From the NCBI RefSeq assembly GCF_029892485.1, contig NZ_JARXVG010000014.1:1-64000 (forward strand): a stretch of 64,000 nucleotides of DNA. The letters are read 5' to 3'. Below, piece after piece: positions 27,902 to 34,978 of the stretch. The notes below the pieces were generated by a model, which had not been told where the DNA came from, made no database searches, and was given only the letters and a program-made list of their open reading frames with translations. The stretch comes from Variovorax boronicumulans (GTDB lineage: Bacteria; Pseudomonadota; Gammaproteobacteria; Burkholderiales; Burkholderiaceae_C). Positions within the stretch are counted from its first letter, which is position 1, and each line of letters begins with the position of its first letter. The translations under genes were made by a program, and so were the position numbers.

Positions 27902-29236
27902 ATGGATTCCCCGATCAACGATCCCATCAACGAACAGGCCGGCGACGCCGGGCCGGATGCCGCGCCCACGCTCGCGACCGAACTCGCCGCGCCCACCATG
28001 AGCCGCGCCTACCGCTGTCAGTGCGGCCGCCCCGTGTTCCTGCGCAACAGCGAGTGCCTGGCCTGCCACACGCCGCTCGGCTACGTGATCGACCGCCTCG
28101 GCGTGATGCCGCTGGCGCCCGCCGAAGGCGACGGCGCGCTGCCCGACACCTTCACCGTCTTCGGCGACCCGCACGGCAAGACCTACCGCCGCTGCACGAA
28201 CCTCATGACCCCCGCCGCCTGCAGCTGGATGGTGCCGGCCGCGCGCGAGGGCGAGGAGGTGCCGGTCGACGTGCATGGCCTGGCGCCCGGCTACTGCCTG
28301 GCCTGCAGCGTCACGCGGACCATTCCCGATCTCTCGGTCGAGGCCCACGGGGTCTTCTGGGGCAAGCTCGAACAGGCCAAGCGCCGCCTGATCTCGCAAC
28401 TGCTCGCACTCGGCTTGCCGGTGGTGAGCCGGCATGCGGACCCGGTGCACGGCCTGGCCTTCGACTTCCTCAGCAACATGCCGGGCGGACCGCACGTGAT
28501 GACGGGTCATGAAGACGGCGTGATCACCCTCAACGCCGAGGAGGCCGAGGACGCGGTGCGCGAACGCATCCGTGCCGAAATGCGCGAGCCTTACCGCACG
28601 CTGCTGGGCCACTTTCGCCATGAGATCGGCCACTACTACTGGGACCTGCTGGTGCAGCCCACGCACTGGCTCGACGACTACCGCGCCCTCTTCGGCGACG
28701 AGCGCGCCGACTACGCGGCCTCGCTGCAGAAGCACTACGAGCAAGGCCCGCCGCCCGACTGGGCCGACCGCTTCGTGAGCAGCTATGCGAGTACGCACCC
28801 GTGGGAGGACTGGGCCGAGACCTGGGCCCACTACCTGCACATGGCCGACACCGCGGACACCGCCATGAGCTTCGGCGTCGACGCAACCAATGTGGAACTC
28901 GCGAGCGACCTCTTCACCGCCGACGACCTGTGGCAGCCCGAGCATCCCGACGCCGCGAAATTCCTGGATTTCGTCAACGGCTGGGTGCTGCTCACCAACG
29001 TGCTCAACGAACTGTCGCGCAGCATGGGGCAGCCGGACTACTACCCCTTCGTGATGCCGCGCACAGCGGTGGGCAAGCTGCAGTTCATCCACCTCGTGAT
29101 CACCGAGCAACGGCCCGGGGCGGCGCCGACGATGGTGGTGGCCAGCGATGTGGCGGCGCCCGAGCCGGTCGAGCCTGCACCCGGACAGGGGCAGTCGCAA
29201 ACGCAATCGCAGTCGCAGGGCGGCGTTCAGTCCTGA
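27902..29236 (+). CDS. Putative zinc-binding metallopeptidase (Peptidase_Mx type)
   Basis: A 444-residue soluble protein. The N-terminus has a zinc-ribbon-like CQCGRPVFLRNSECLACHT (about 39-57); further Cys pairs are in CTNLMTPAACSW and YCLACSV. The centre has the zincin motif HEIGHYYWD (about 240), followed by GDERADYA and ETWAHYLH, consistent with the PF15887 family (from memory). The C-terminus is low-complexity, Gln/Ser-rich. A role in proteolysis is likely, but the substrate is unknown. Its end overlaps the convergent CWC gene by 10 bp. Confidence 0.88.
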   Translation: MDSPINDPINEQAGDAGPDAAPTLATELAAPTMSRAYRCQCGRPVFLRNSECLACHTPLGYVIDRLGVMPLAPAEGDGALPDTFTVFGDPHGKTYRRCTNLMTPAACSWMVPAAREGEEVPVDVHGLAPGYCLACSVTRTIPDLSVEAHGVFWGKLEQAKRRLISQLLALGLPVVSRHADPVHGLAFDFLSNMPGGPHVMTGHEDGVITLNAEEAEDAVRERIRAEMREPYRTLLGHFRHEIGHYYWDLLVQPTHWLDDYRALFGDERADYAASLQKHYEQGPPPDWADRFVSSYASTHPWEDWAETWAHYLHMADTADTAMSFGVDATNVELASDLFTADDLWQPEHPDAAKFLDFVNGWVLLTNVLNELSRSMGQPDYYPFVMPRTAVGKLQFIHLVITEQRPGAAPTMVVASDVAAPEPVEPAPGQGQSQTQSQSQGGVQS

Positions 29237-29454
29237 GGCGGCGTTCCCGCGGCGCAGCGCGCGCAGATGCAGGCCAGGCCGCGCATCGACGCCGGCAGCT
29301 GGGCGAGCGGGGCGTTGCTGAAGTCGACCTGCATGCACCAGCAGGGCGGTTGCGTCTGGCCCGTTTCGCGTTCCACTTCCATCGCGCAGCGGTTCGACTC
29401 GCCGCACAGCGGGCAGCGCGTGGCGTCGATGACCGCAGCGGCGGTGGTCGTCAT
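29227..29454 (-). CDS. Cysteine-rich CWC small protein
   Basis: A 75-residue protein with CPLCGESNRCAME, PPCWCMQVDF and LACICARCAAG, the Cys-Trp-Cys pattern of the CWC family (PF14375, from memory). It probably binds zinc. The function is unknown. Its ATG overlaps the stop of the phosphofructokinase gene by 4 nt (ATGA), so it is translationally coupled to it, and its stop overlaps the end of the convergent metallopeptidase gene. Confidence 0.85.
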   Translation of the reverse strand: MTTTAAAVIDATRCPLCGESNRCAMEVERETGQTQPPCWCMQVDFSNAPLAQLPASMRGLACICARCAAGTPPQD

Positions 29455-30707
29455 GCGAGTTCGAAGGCCGGCAGCTTCTTCGCCACCGCGACGTTCTGCA
29501 GCGTCACATACACCGGCAAGCCGTTGCGGTAAGCGGGGTAGTCCTCGCCCTCGATCAGCGGCAGCAGGTAGCGCCGGCATTTCTCGGTGATGCCGTAGCC
29601 GTCGTCCGAGATGAAATCGCGCGGCATCGGCTTCTCGACATTGGCCACCGATTCGAGCGGCGCGCTGCCGATCGTGTACGCATAGGGCACGTCGGAGGTG
29701 CGCTCGATCGTCGGCATCACCGCGTTGCGGCCTTCGAGCGCGAGTTCGACCGCGCGCTGCCCCAGTTCGTAGGCCTGCTTCACATCGGTGGCCGAGGCGA
29801 TGTGTCGCGCCGCGCGCTGGAGGTAGTCGGCCACGGCCCAGTGGAACTTGTGGCCGTGCGCGTCCTTGATCATCTGCGCCACCACCGGCGCAGCGCCGCC
29901 GAGTTGCGCGTGGCCGAACGCATCGCGCGTGCCTTGCTCGGCGAGGAAGGTGCCGTCGGGATGGTGGCATCCCTCGGACACCACGACAGAGCAGTAACCG
30001 TGCTGCTTCACCAGTTCATCGACACGCGCGAGAAAGCGCGGCTTGTCGAATTCGATCTCCGGAAACAGCACCACCACCGGAATGCCGTGGTCCGCCGCGA
30101 GTCCGCCTGCCGCGGCGATCCATCCTGCATGCCGGCCCATCACTTCGAGCACGAACACCTTGGTCGATGTGGCCGCCATCGAGCGCACGTCGAACGAGGC
30201 TTCGAGCGTGGACACCGCCACGTACTTGGCGACCGAGCCGAAGCCCGGGCAGCAGTCGGTCAGCGGCAGGTCGTTGTCGATGGTCTTGGGCACATGAATC
30301 GCCTGCAGCGGATAGCCCAGCGACTGCGACAGCTGGCTCACCTTGAAGCAGGTGTCGGCCGAATCGCCGCCGCCGTTGTAGAAGAAATAGCCGATGCCGT
30401 GCGCCTTGAAGACCTCGATGAGCCGCTCGTATTCACGGCGGTTCTTCTCGAGCGACTTGAGCTTGTAGCGGCACGAGCCGAACGCGCCTGAAGGCGTAGA
30501 ACGCAGGGCCGCGATGGCCTCGGCCGATTCGGCGCCGGTGTCGATCAACTCTTCGGTCAGCGCGCCGATGATGCCGTTGCGTCCGGCGTAGAGCTTGCCG
30601 ATGCGGTCCGGGTGTTTTCGCGCCGTCTCAATCACGCCGCAGGCCGACGCATTGATGACCGAGGTGACGCCGCCCGACTGGGCGTAGAAGGCGTTGAGGA
30701 TGGGCAT
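29451..30707 (-). CDS. 6-phosphofructokinase, pyrophosphate-dependent type
   Basis: A 418-residue cytoplasmic enzyme that phosphorylates fructose 6-phosphate. NGGGDSADT (about 110-118) and PKTIDND (about 140-146) are present. The Asp in the position of the ATP-type Gly104 and the Lys in PKTIDND in place of Gly124 are the known markers of PPi use. GRHAGW follows at about 192. The start MPILNAF at 30707 lies 9 nt after GGAG. In this metabolism it may work reversibly, in glycolysis and gluconeogenesis. It is followed by the coupled CWC gene and preceded by a PaaG-like gene. Confidence 0.92.
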   Translation of the reverse strand: MPILNAFYAQSGGVTSVINASACGVIETARKHPDRIGKLYAGRNGIIGALTEELIDTGAESAEAIAALRSTPSGAFGSCRYKLKSLEKNRREYERLIEVFKAHGIGYFFYNGGGDSADTCFKVSQLSQSLGYPLQAIHVPKTIDNDLPLTDCCPGFGSVAKYVAVSTLEASFDVRSMAATSTKVFVLEVMGRHAGWIAAAGGLAADHGIPVVVLFPEIEFDKPRFLARVDELVKQHGYCSVVVSEGCHHPDGTFLAEQGTRDAFGHAQLGGAAPVVAQMIKDAHGHKFHWAVADYLQRAARHIASATDVKQAYELGQRAVELALEGRNAVMPTIERTSDVPYAYTIGSAPLESVANVEKPMPRDFISDDGYGITEKCRRYLLPLIEGEDYPAYRNGLPVYVTLQNVAVAKKLPAFELA

Positions 30708-30761
30708 GCGGGCATTCTCCCGCAGGCCCATGACAGGCGCCAGTGCCGGCGTGTCGGGATG

Positions 30762-31565
30762 TCAGCGGCTCTCGAAAGCGGGAGGCCGCTTCTGCAGGAA
30801 CGCGTTCACGCCTTCGCGGAAGCTCGGGCGGTCGATCAGCTCGCGCTGGCGTTCGCTTTCGTAGTGCAGCTGTTCCTTCAGCGTGTGGCGCTCGGAGGCC
30901 TCGAAGGCTTCGCGTGCCTCGACGACCGCATGCGCGGGCAGACGTGCAAGGCGCTGTGCGATGGCGCGTGCTTCGTCCATCAACTGTTCGTCGTCGGCGC
31001 AGGCCCAGATCAGGCCCCACTGCGCCGCGCGGCCTGCGCTCAGCCGTTCGTCGAGCAGCGCCATGCCCATCGCACGCGCCTTGCCGGCACGCCGTGGAAT
31101 GGCCCAGGTGCAGCCCAGGTCCGGCACGATGCCGAGCTTAGGGAGAAAGGGCAGATAGAAGTACGCGCTGCGTGCAGCGATCGTCACGTCCGCCGCCAGT
31201 GCCAATCCGACGCCCGCACCGGCCGCCGCCCCGTTCACTGCAGCCACCACCGGCACCGGCAGCGTGCGCAGCGTCTCGATCAGAGGATTGCTCAGCGACT
31301 GCATCCATTCGGCCGTCTGCGTGCCGAGGGATTTGCCTTCTTCCCCGGGCGCCATCGCGCTCAGGTCGGCGCCGACGCAGAAGGCCTTGCCGGCGCCGGT
31401 GAGGATCACGGCGCGCACCGCGTGGTCGTCGCGGATGCGCTCCAGCGCGTCGCGCAGTTCGACCTGCAGGCCATGCGCGATGGGGTTCAGCTTGGCCGGC
31501 AGGTTCAGCGTGAGCGTCGCGATGCCGTCGGCCAGTTCGTAGAGGATCAATGCTTGGGAGTCCAT
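30762..31565 (-). CDS. Enoyl-CoA hydratase/isomerase, PaaG-like
   Basis: A 267-residue crotonase-fold enzyme. The acyl-CoA pocket is in GKAFCVGADLSAMAPGE, and the oxyanion loop is AAVNGAAAGAGVGLALAAD. KLGIVPDLGCTWAIPR and GMALLDERLSAGRAAQWGLIW closely match PaaG, the epoxyphenylacetyl-CoA isomerase. The two catalytic Glu of the classical hydratase are absent, while the PaaG-type Asp (VPDLG) is present, so isomerase chemistry is more likely than hydration. No other paa genes are nearby. It lies 54 bp upstream of the phosphofructokinase gene on the same strand and 32 bp after DUF2917. Confidence 0.85.
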   Translation of the reverse strand: MDSQALILYELADGIATLTLNLPAKLNPIAHGLQVELRDALERIRDDHAVRAVILTGAGKAFCVGADLSAMAPGEEGKSLGTQTAEWMQSLSNPLIETLRTLPVPVVAAVNGAAAGAGVGLALAADVTIAARSAYFYLPFLPKLGIVPDLGCTWAIPRRAGKARAMGMALLDERLSAGRAAQWGLIWACADDEQLMDEARAIAQRLARLPAHAVVEAREAFEASERHTLKEQLHYESERQRELIDRPSFREGVNAFLQKRPPAFESR

Positions 31566-31597
31566 GGCATCGAGGTTCGATGCCGATGGCACCCGGG

Positions 31598-31921
31598 TCA
31601 AGCCGGGGACAACCCGTGGGGCAGAAGTCGCCAAGGCGACCACGCACGGGCGGGCCGCGCGAGCGGCATCGCGGCCGGCTGCGCATCCGACACGGTGATG
31701 CACGAGGACTGCAGCGCCGACACCAGGATGCGCCGGTGCTCTGTGCCCTCGAAGCGGTCGCCGGCCTCGAGCACGATGTCGCGTGGATCGCGGTCCAGCG
31801 TGACCCACACAGTGCCGCTGCGGCATTCGATGCCCACGCCCGCGCCATCGGGCACGGCAAAGACGGCACGCGTCTGCAGGCTGACGTGGAAGCGGGAGGA
31901 TGTATTCGGTTGGGTGCTCAT
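31598..31921 (-). CDS. DUF2917 domain protein
   Basis: A 107-residue protein with a short beta-rich core, GVGIECRSGTVWVTLDRDPRDIVLEAGDRF, typical of DUF2917. The C-terminus is Pro/Arg-rich. Its function is unknown; such genes commonly lie divergent from a LysR regulator in Burkholderiales. The start at 31921 follows GGAG with 8 nt spacing; an ATG at 31933 is less likely. It may be the first gene of a run with the PaaG-like, phosphofructokinase and CWC genes. Confidence 0.82.
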   Translation of the reverse strand: MSTQPNTSSRFHVSLQTRAVFAVPDGAGVGIECRSGTVWVTLDRDPRDIVLEAGDRFEGTEHRRILVSALQSSCITVSDAQPAAMPLARPARAWSPWRLLPHGLSPA

Positions 31922-31935
31922 GGCAAGCTCCATTG

Positions 31936-31952
31936 CATTCGGGATACGAATG
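31936..31952. promoter_or_regulatory. LysR-type palindrome between DUF2917 and LysR genes
   Basis: CATTCG (31936-31941) and CGAATG (31947-31952) form a perfect inverted repeat around GGATA. It contains the T-N11-A spacing that LysR proteins prefer. It sits in the 82-bp divergent gap, 15 bp from the DUF2917 start, so it is a good candidate operator for the adjacent regulator. Confidence 0.5.
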
Positions 31953-32003
31953 AATATAGTGAGTCGGCCCCTCTCTTACACGCGGTCATTCGGAACTCGT
32001 TGC

Positions 32004-32939
32004 ATGCTTGCTGAGAATGCGAAAGCCCATGGCGCCCCCGGCGGCGAGCTCCCGCCGCTGGAGCTGCTGCGCAGTTTCGAGGCCGCTGCGCGACGGCTCA
32101 GCTTCACGCTGGCGGCCGGTGAGTTGCACCTCACCCAGTCGGCGGTGAGCCGGCAGATCCAGCAGCTCGAAGCCAGCCTGGGCGTGCTGCTGTTCGAGCG
32201 CCGCCATCGCGCGCTGGCGCTCACCGAGGCCGGCGGCGTGCTGCAGCGCGCAGTCACCGACAGCCTGGAGCGCCTGCGCGACGCCACGGCCCGCGTGCGC
32301 GCGAGCGCCGCGCCGCGGCAGGTGGCGATCACCTGCACGCCGGGTTTTGCATCGCTCTGGCTCATTCCGAAACTCGCGCGCTTCACCGGCACGCATCCGC
32401 AGGTCGACGTGCGCCTGTCGGCCACGCTCGACGTGCTCGACCTGGACGTGAGCCGGCTCGACCTTGCGGTGCGCTTCGCGCCCATTGCCCGCGGTGTCGG
32501 GCCGGCGCTGTTCGAGGAATCGGTGATCCCGCTGTGCGCGCCGCAGGTTGCCGCATCGCTGCGGGAGCTGTCCGACTTTTCCGGGCTCACGCTCCTCACC
32601 ATCGAATACCCGGACCACAGCGAAGCCCCGACCGCCGACTGGGAGCCGTGGCTCAAGGTGATGGGGCTGCAAGACCTGCGCGTGAAGAGCACGCTGCGCT
32701 TCACGCAGTACGCCGATGCGGTGGCCGCCGCGGTGGCGGGGCAGGGCGTGGTGATCGGGCGCTTGCCGTTGCTGCGCGAACTGGTGCGCGACGGCCGGCT
32801 CGTGGCGCCGCTCGGCGAGGGCGCGGCATCGCACCGCGGTTACTTCATCGAGATGTCCAGGCGCGCCGCGAGCAACCGCGACGCGCAGGATTTCGCGCAG
32901 TGGCTGCGCGACGAAGCCGAGGCTGCGCAACGGACCTGA
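32004..32939 (+). CDS. LysR-family regulator, GcvA-like
   Basis: A 311-residue transcription factor. The HTH region is PPLELLRSFEAAARRLSFTLAAGELHLTQSAVSRQIQQLE (broken across helices, residues about 18-57); the long N-terminal tail and LELLRSFEAAARR are GcvA-like. The effector domain begins near VAITCTPGFASLWLIPKLARF. It is divergent from a DUF2917 gene with an 82-bp gap that holds a LysR-type palindrome. It likely controls that gene and its downstream run and itself. The effector is unknown. Confidence 0.93.
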   Translation: MLAENAKAHGAPGGELPPLELLRSFEAAARRLSFTLAAGELHLTQSAVSRQIQQLEASLGVLLFERRHRALALTEAGGVLQRAVTDSLERLRDATARVRASAAPRQVAITCTPGFASLWLIPKLARFTGTHPQVDVRLSATLDVLDLDVSRLDLAVRFAPIARGVGPALFEESVIPLCAPQVAASLRELSDFSGLTLLTIEYPDHSEAPTADWEPWLKVMGLQDLRVKSTLRFTQYADAVAAAVAGQGVVIGRLPLLRELVRDGRLVAPLGEGAASHRGYFIEMSRRAASNRDAQDFAQWLRDEAEAAQRT

Positions 32940-32964
32940 CGCAGGTCCGCTGCAGCGCGGGCGA

Positions 32965-33537
32965 TCAACCCGGCAGCAGCACCTTGTTCACGACGTGGAT
33001 CACGCCGTTCGACTGGTACACGTTGGCGATGGTCACCGTCGCCGTGCCGCCCTTGGCATCGGTCACCAGCACGTTGCTGCCGCTCATCGTTGCCGTGAGC
33101 GTGCCGCCGCTCGCGGTCTTCAGCACGGCCTTGCCGCCGCCTGCGTTGATCGCGCTCATGAGCGCCGGGCCGTCCATCTTGCCGGGCACCACGTGGTAGG
33201 TCAGTACCTTGGTCAGCGTCGGCTTGTTCTCGGGCTTGAGCAGCGTGTCGACCGTGCCGGCGGGGAGGGCTGCGAACGCGGCGTTGGTCGGCGCGAACAC
33301 GGTGAACGGGCCCGGGCTCTTGAGCGTGCCGACCAGGTCCGCGGCCTTGACGGCGGCGACCAGCGTCGTGTGGTCCTTCGAATTCACGGCGTTGTCGACG
33401 ATGTCCTTGGTCGGGTACATCGCGGCGCCGCCGACCATCGGGTTCGACGACATGCCGGAGCTGCCGCTCATGCCCATGCCGCCCGCGCAAGCGCCGAGCA
33501 GGACCGAAACGCCGAGTGCGATCACGAGTTTTTTCAT
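32965..33537 (-). CDS. Fasciclin-domain lipoprotein
   Basis: A 190-residue secreted protein. A lipoprotein signal (MKKLVIALGVSVLLGAC, lipobox LGAC) precedes a Gly/Ser/Met-rich linker and a single FAS1 domain: TTLVAAVKAADLVGTL, PFTVFAPTNAAFAALP, LTYHVVPGKM and NGVIHVVNKVLLPG. It probably sits in the membrane facing the periplasm and mediates adhesion or surface assembly, by family analogy. The start has a strong ribosome site (AGGAGAC). It converges on the LysR gene with a 25-bp gap. Confidence 0.94.
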   Translation of the reverse strand: MKKLVIALGVSVLLGACAGGMGMSGSSGMSSNPMVGGAAMYPTKDIVDNAVNSKDHTTLVAAVKAADLVGTLKSPGPFTVFAPTNAAFAALPAGTVDTLLKPENKPTLTKVLTYHVVPGKMDGPALMSAINAGGGKAVLKTASGGTLTATMSGSNVLVTDAKGGTATVTIANVYQSNGVIHVVNKVLLPG

Positions 33538-33885
33538 GGAAGTCTCCTGGAAAGAAATGGTTGTCGAGGTTCTCTGTGGAAACCGCCAACAGCTCGGAGG
33601 CGCGATGCGCTTGAGATCAATACGGGGGGGCCATGCAACTGGATTCAGCGTGCGGCAGCGCGTCGGCTTTGCGCCACAGCCATGCGGCCGGCGCTTGCGC
33701 ATCGCGCATGTGCTCGCCAGAATCCGCCCTTCGTTTTTCAGCAACAGTTTCTTTCCACCGCGCCTGGCGACCTGCAACCTCCCGGGCGACAAACCAACTC
33801 AATGAACCGTTTCCTGAACACCTGACCCGCACACCGACCGCCCCGGCCGGATGTGCATCCATGCATCCGCCCGAGGCCCGTCGAC
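33538..33885. other. Long non-coding stretch before the terminator
   Basis: This part of a 402-bp gap holds the ribosome site and promoter of the fasciclin gene at its left end and a plus-strand region leading to the terminator at 33886. No protein-coding ORF looks convincing; a 7-codon ORF (33802-33825) has no ribosome site. A clear promoter was not recognised. If transcribed on the plus strand it would make a leader of up to roughly 300 nt for the unknown gene pair downstream. Confidence 0.4.
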
Positions 33886-33925
33886 AAAGGCCCCGCGCAG
33901 CCATTCGCCGGGGCCTTTTTGTTTT
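33886..33925 (+). terminator. Intrinsic terminator 14 nt before an unknown gene
   Basis: A 10-bp stem (AAAGGCCCCG at 33886-33895, CGGGGCCTTT at 33909-33918) with a 13-nt loop is followed by TTTTTGTTTTT. The T tract runs up to a ribosome site (GGAG, 33927-33930) for the ATG at 33940. The terminator therefore lies inside the leader of the next gene, where it could act as an attenuator. Structure seen; role inferred. Confidence 0.8.
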
Positions 33926-33939
33926 TGGAGTGTGCGCAC

Positions 33940-34167
33940 ATGAGTGCTCAACGAAAGGCCCGCGACGACGAGAAACGCCTGGGCCGGTTCTACTTTTCGG
34001 TGCCGTCCTCGGCACCTCGCAATCCCGTGGTGGCCGCGATGGCGCGCCGCGAATCCAGCCAGGGCGCCGGGCGTCACCTGCGTACGCATCGCGCGGAGCG
34101 GCGTGCGCAGAAGGTGGCGCTGCAGAAGGCTGCGCGCAGCGTCGGGCGAGGGGGCGACGATGCGTGA
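33940..34167 (+). CDS. Small basic protein of unknown function, first of a pair
   Basis: I do not recognise this 75-residue protein. It is rich in Arg and Lys with an opening MSAQRKARDDEKRLGRFYFS and the stretch SAPRNPVVAAMARRE; the tail is Gly/Arg/Asp-rich. A nucleic-acid or ribosome contact is compatible with its charge, but this is only inferred. The ribosome site GGAG lies 9 nt before the ATG and follows a terminator at once. It overlaps the next gene by 8 nt, so the two are coupled. Confidence 0.68.
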   Translation: MSAQRKARDDEKRLGRFYFSVPSSAPRNPVVAAMARRESSQGAGRHLRTHRAERRAQKVALQKAARSVGRGGDDA

Positions 34168-34951
34168 CGACATGGACAAGGTCATCGTCGAGCGGCCGCG
34201 CCGCGGCTGGCGCGTGCAAGGCGATGGGCGCGGTTTTCGCAACAGCCGCGATCGCGGCTCGCACCTGGGCATGAAGCGCGGCTACGACCATCCGAAGGGG
34301 TTCAACGAAAACCTCGCGCCGCTCAAGCGCTGGCTGCACAAGCAGGTGCACCGACCTTGGGACAAGGTGTATGCCGAACTCAACAGCGGCATCGACCGCC
34401 GCAGCACCGTGCAGGCGCACATCTTCCTGCACATCGACGACTTCGTGGAGCGGCGTGCCGAGCTGCGCGACGGCGAGGTGTGCGTTCCGCCGCATCGTTG
34501 GGGCGCACATCGCAGCGTGCCGCTGCGCGAGGCGCCGAACGTCGAACTGTTCGTGCATCCGGTCACCGGCATCCTGCTGCCCAACCGGCGACTGGCCGAG
34601 GCAAAGGCGGCACGAAAGGCCGCCCGCAAGACGTGGGCCGCTCAACGTGGCGACGAGCCCTGCGCGGTCTATCACGTGATCGACGAGACCACGCAATGGC
34701 ATCGCGTCGATGGCTGCTGGTTCGAGATCACGCTCGCGAAGTTTCCTGAGAGAGCGTGCGCGACGCAGGCGGAAGAGAAGCGCTACGACGTGCTGCGTCG
34801 CTGCCTCGTTACCCCCAGTGGCGCCGCCCAGCGTCCTGCGCCCGCCCTGCCCACCCACCGTGCGATGTACGGTCGCAGCGACGTCTACGCAATCGGCAAG
34901 CGGCAACTGGGTCGACGCGAAGTGCGGGCGCGTCTCGGCGGCGGCGCCTGA
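34160..34951 (+). CDS. Basic protein of unknown function, second of a pair
   Basis: I do not recognise this 263-residue protein. It starts MRDDMDKVIVERPRRGWRV, then has KGFNENLAPLKRWLHKQV, RPWDKVYAELNSGIDRR and QAHIFLHIDDFVE, and a later region ELFVHPVTGILLPN. It has no membrane segment or signal. RPWDKVY and NENLAPLKRWL look like a conserved module and, from memory, similar wording occurs in uncharacterised proteins of other bacteria. It is strongly basic, so nucleic-acid binding is possible. It is coupled to the small gene upstream by an 8-nt overlap and converges on the MFS gene (27-bp gap). Confidence 0.72.
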   Translation: MRDDMDKVIVERPRRGWRVQGDGRGFRNSRDRGSHLGMKRGYDHPKGFNENLAPLKRWLHKQVHRPWDKVYAELNSGIDRRSTVQAHIFLHIDDFVERRAELRDGEVCVPPHRWGAHRSVPLREAPNVELFVHPVTGILLPNRRLAEAKAARKAARKTWAAQRGDEPCAVYHVIDETTQWHRVDGCWFEITLAKFPERACATQAEEKRYDVLRRCLVTPSGAAQRPAPALPTHRAMYGRSDVYAIGKRQLGRREVRARLGGGA

Positions 34952-34978
34952 GCGATGTGCTTCCGGTCCTCCGTGCGC

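Noticed and set aside
33802-33825. Seven-codon leader peptide (MNRFLNT) before the terminator
   Set aside because: No ribosome site, and no run of regulatory codons; chance is likely.
33633-34274. Open plus-strand frame overlapping the unknown gene pair
   Set aside because: Runs through the terminator and overlaps both members; no ribosome site and Cys/Arg/Pro-rich random composition.
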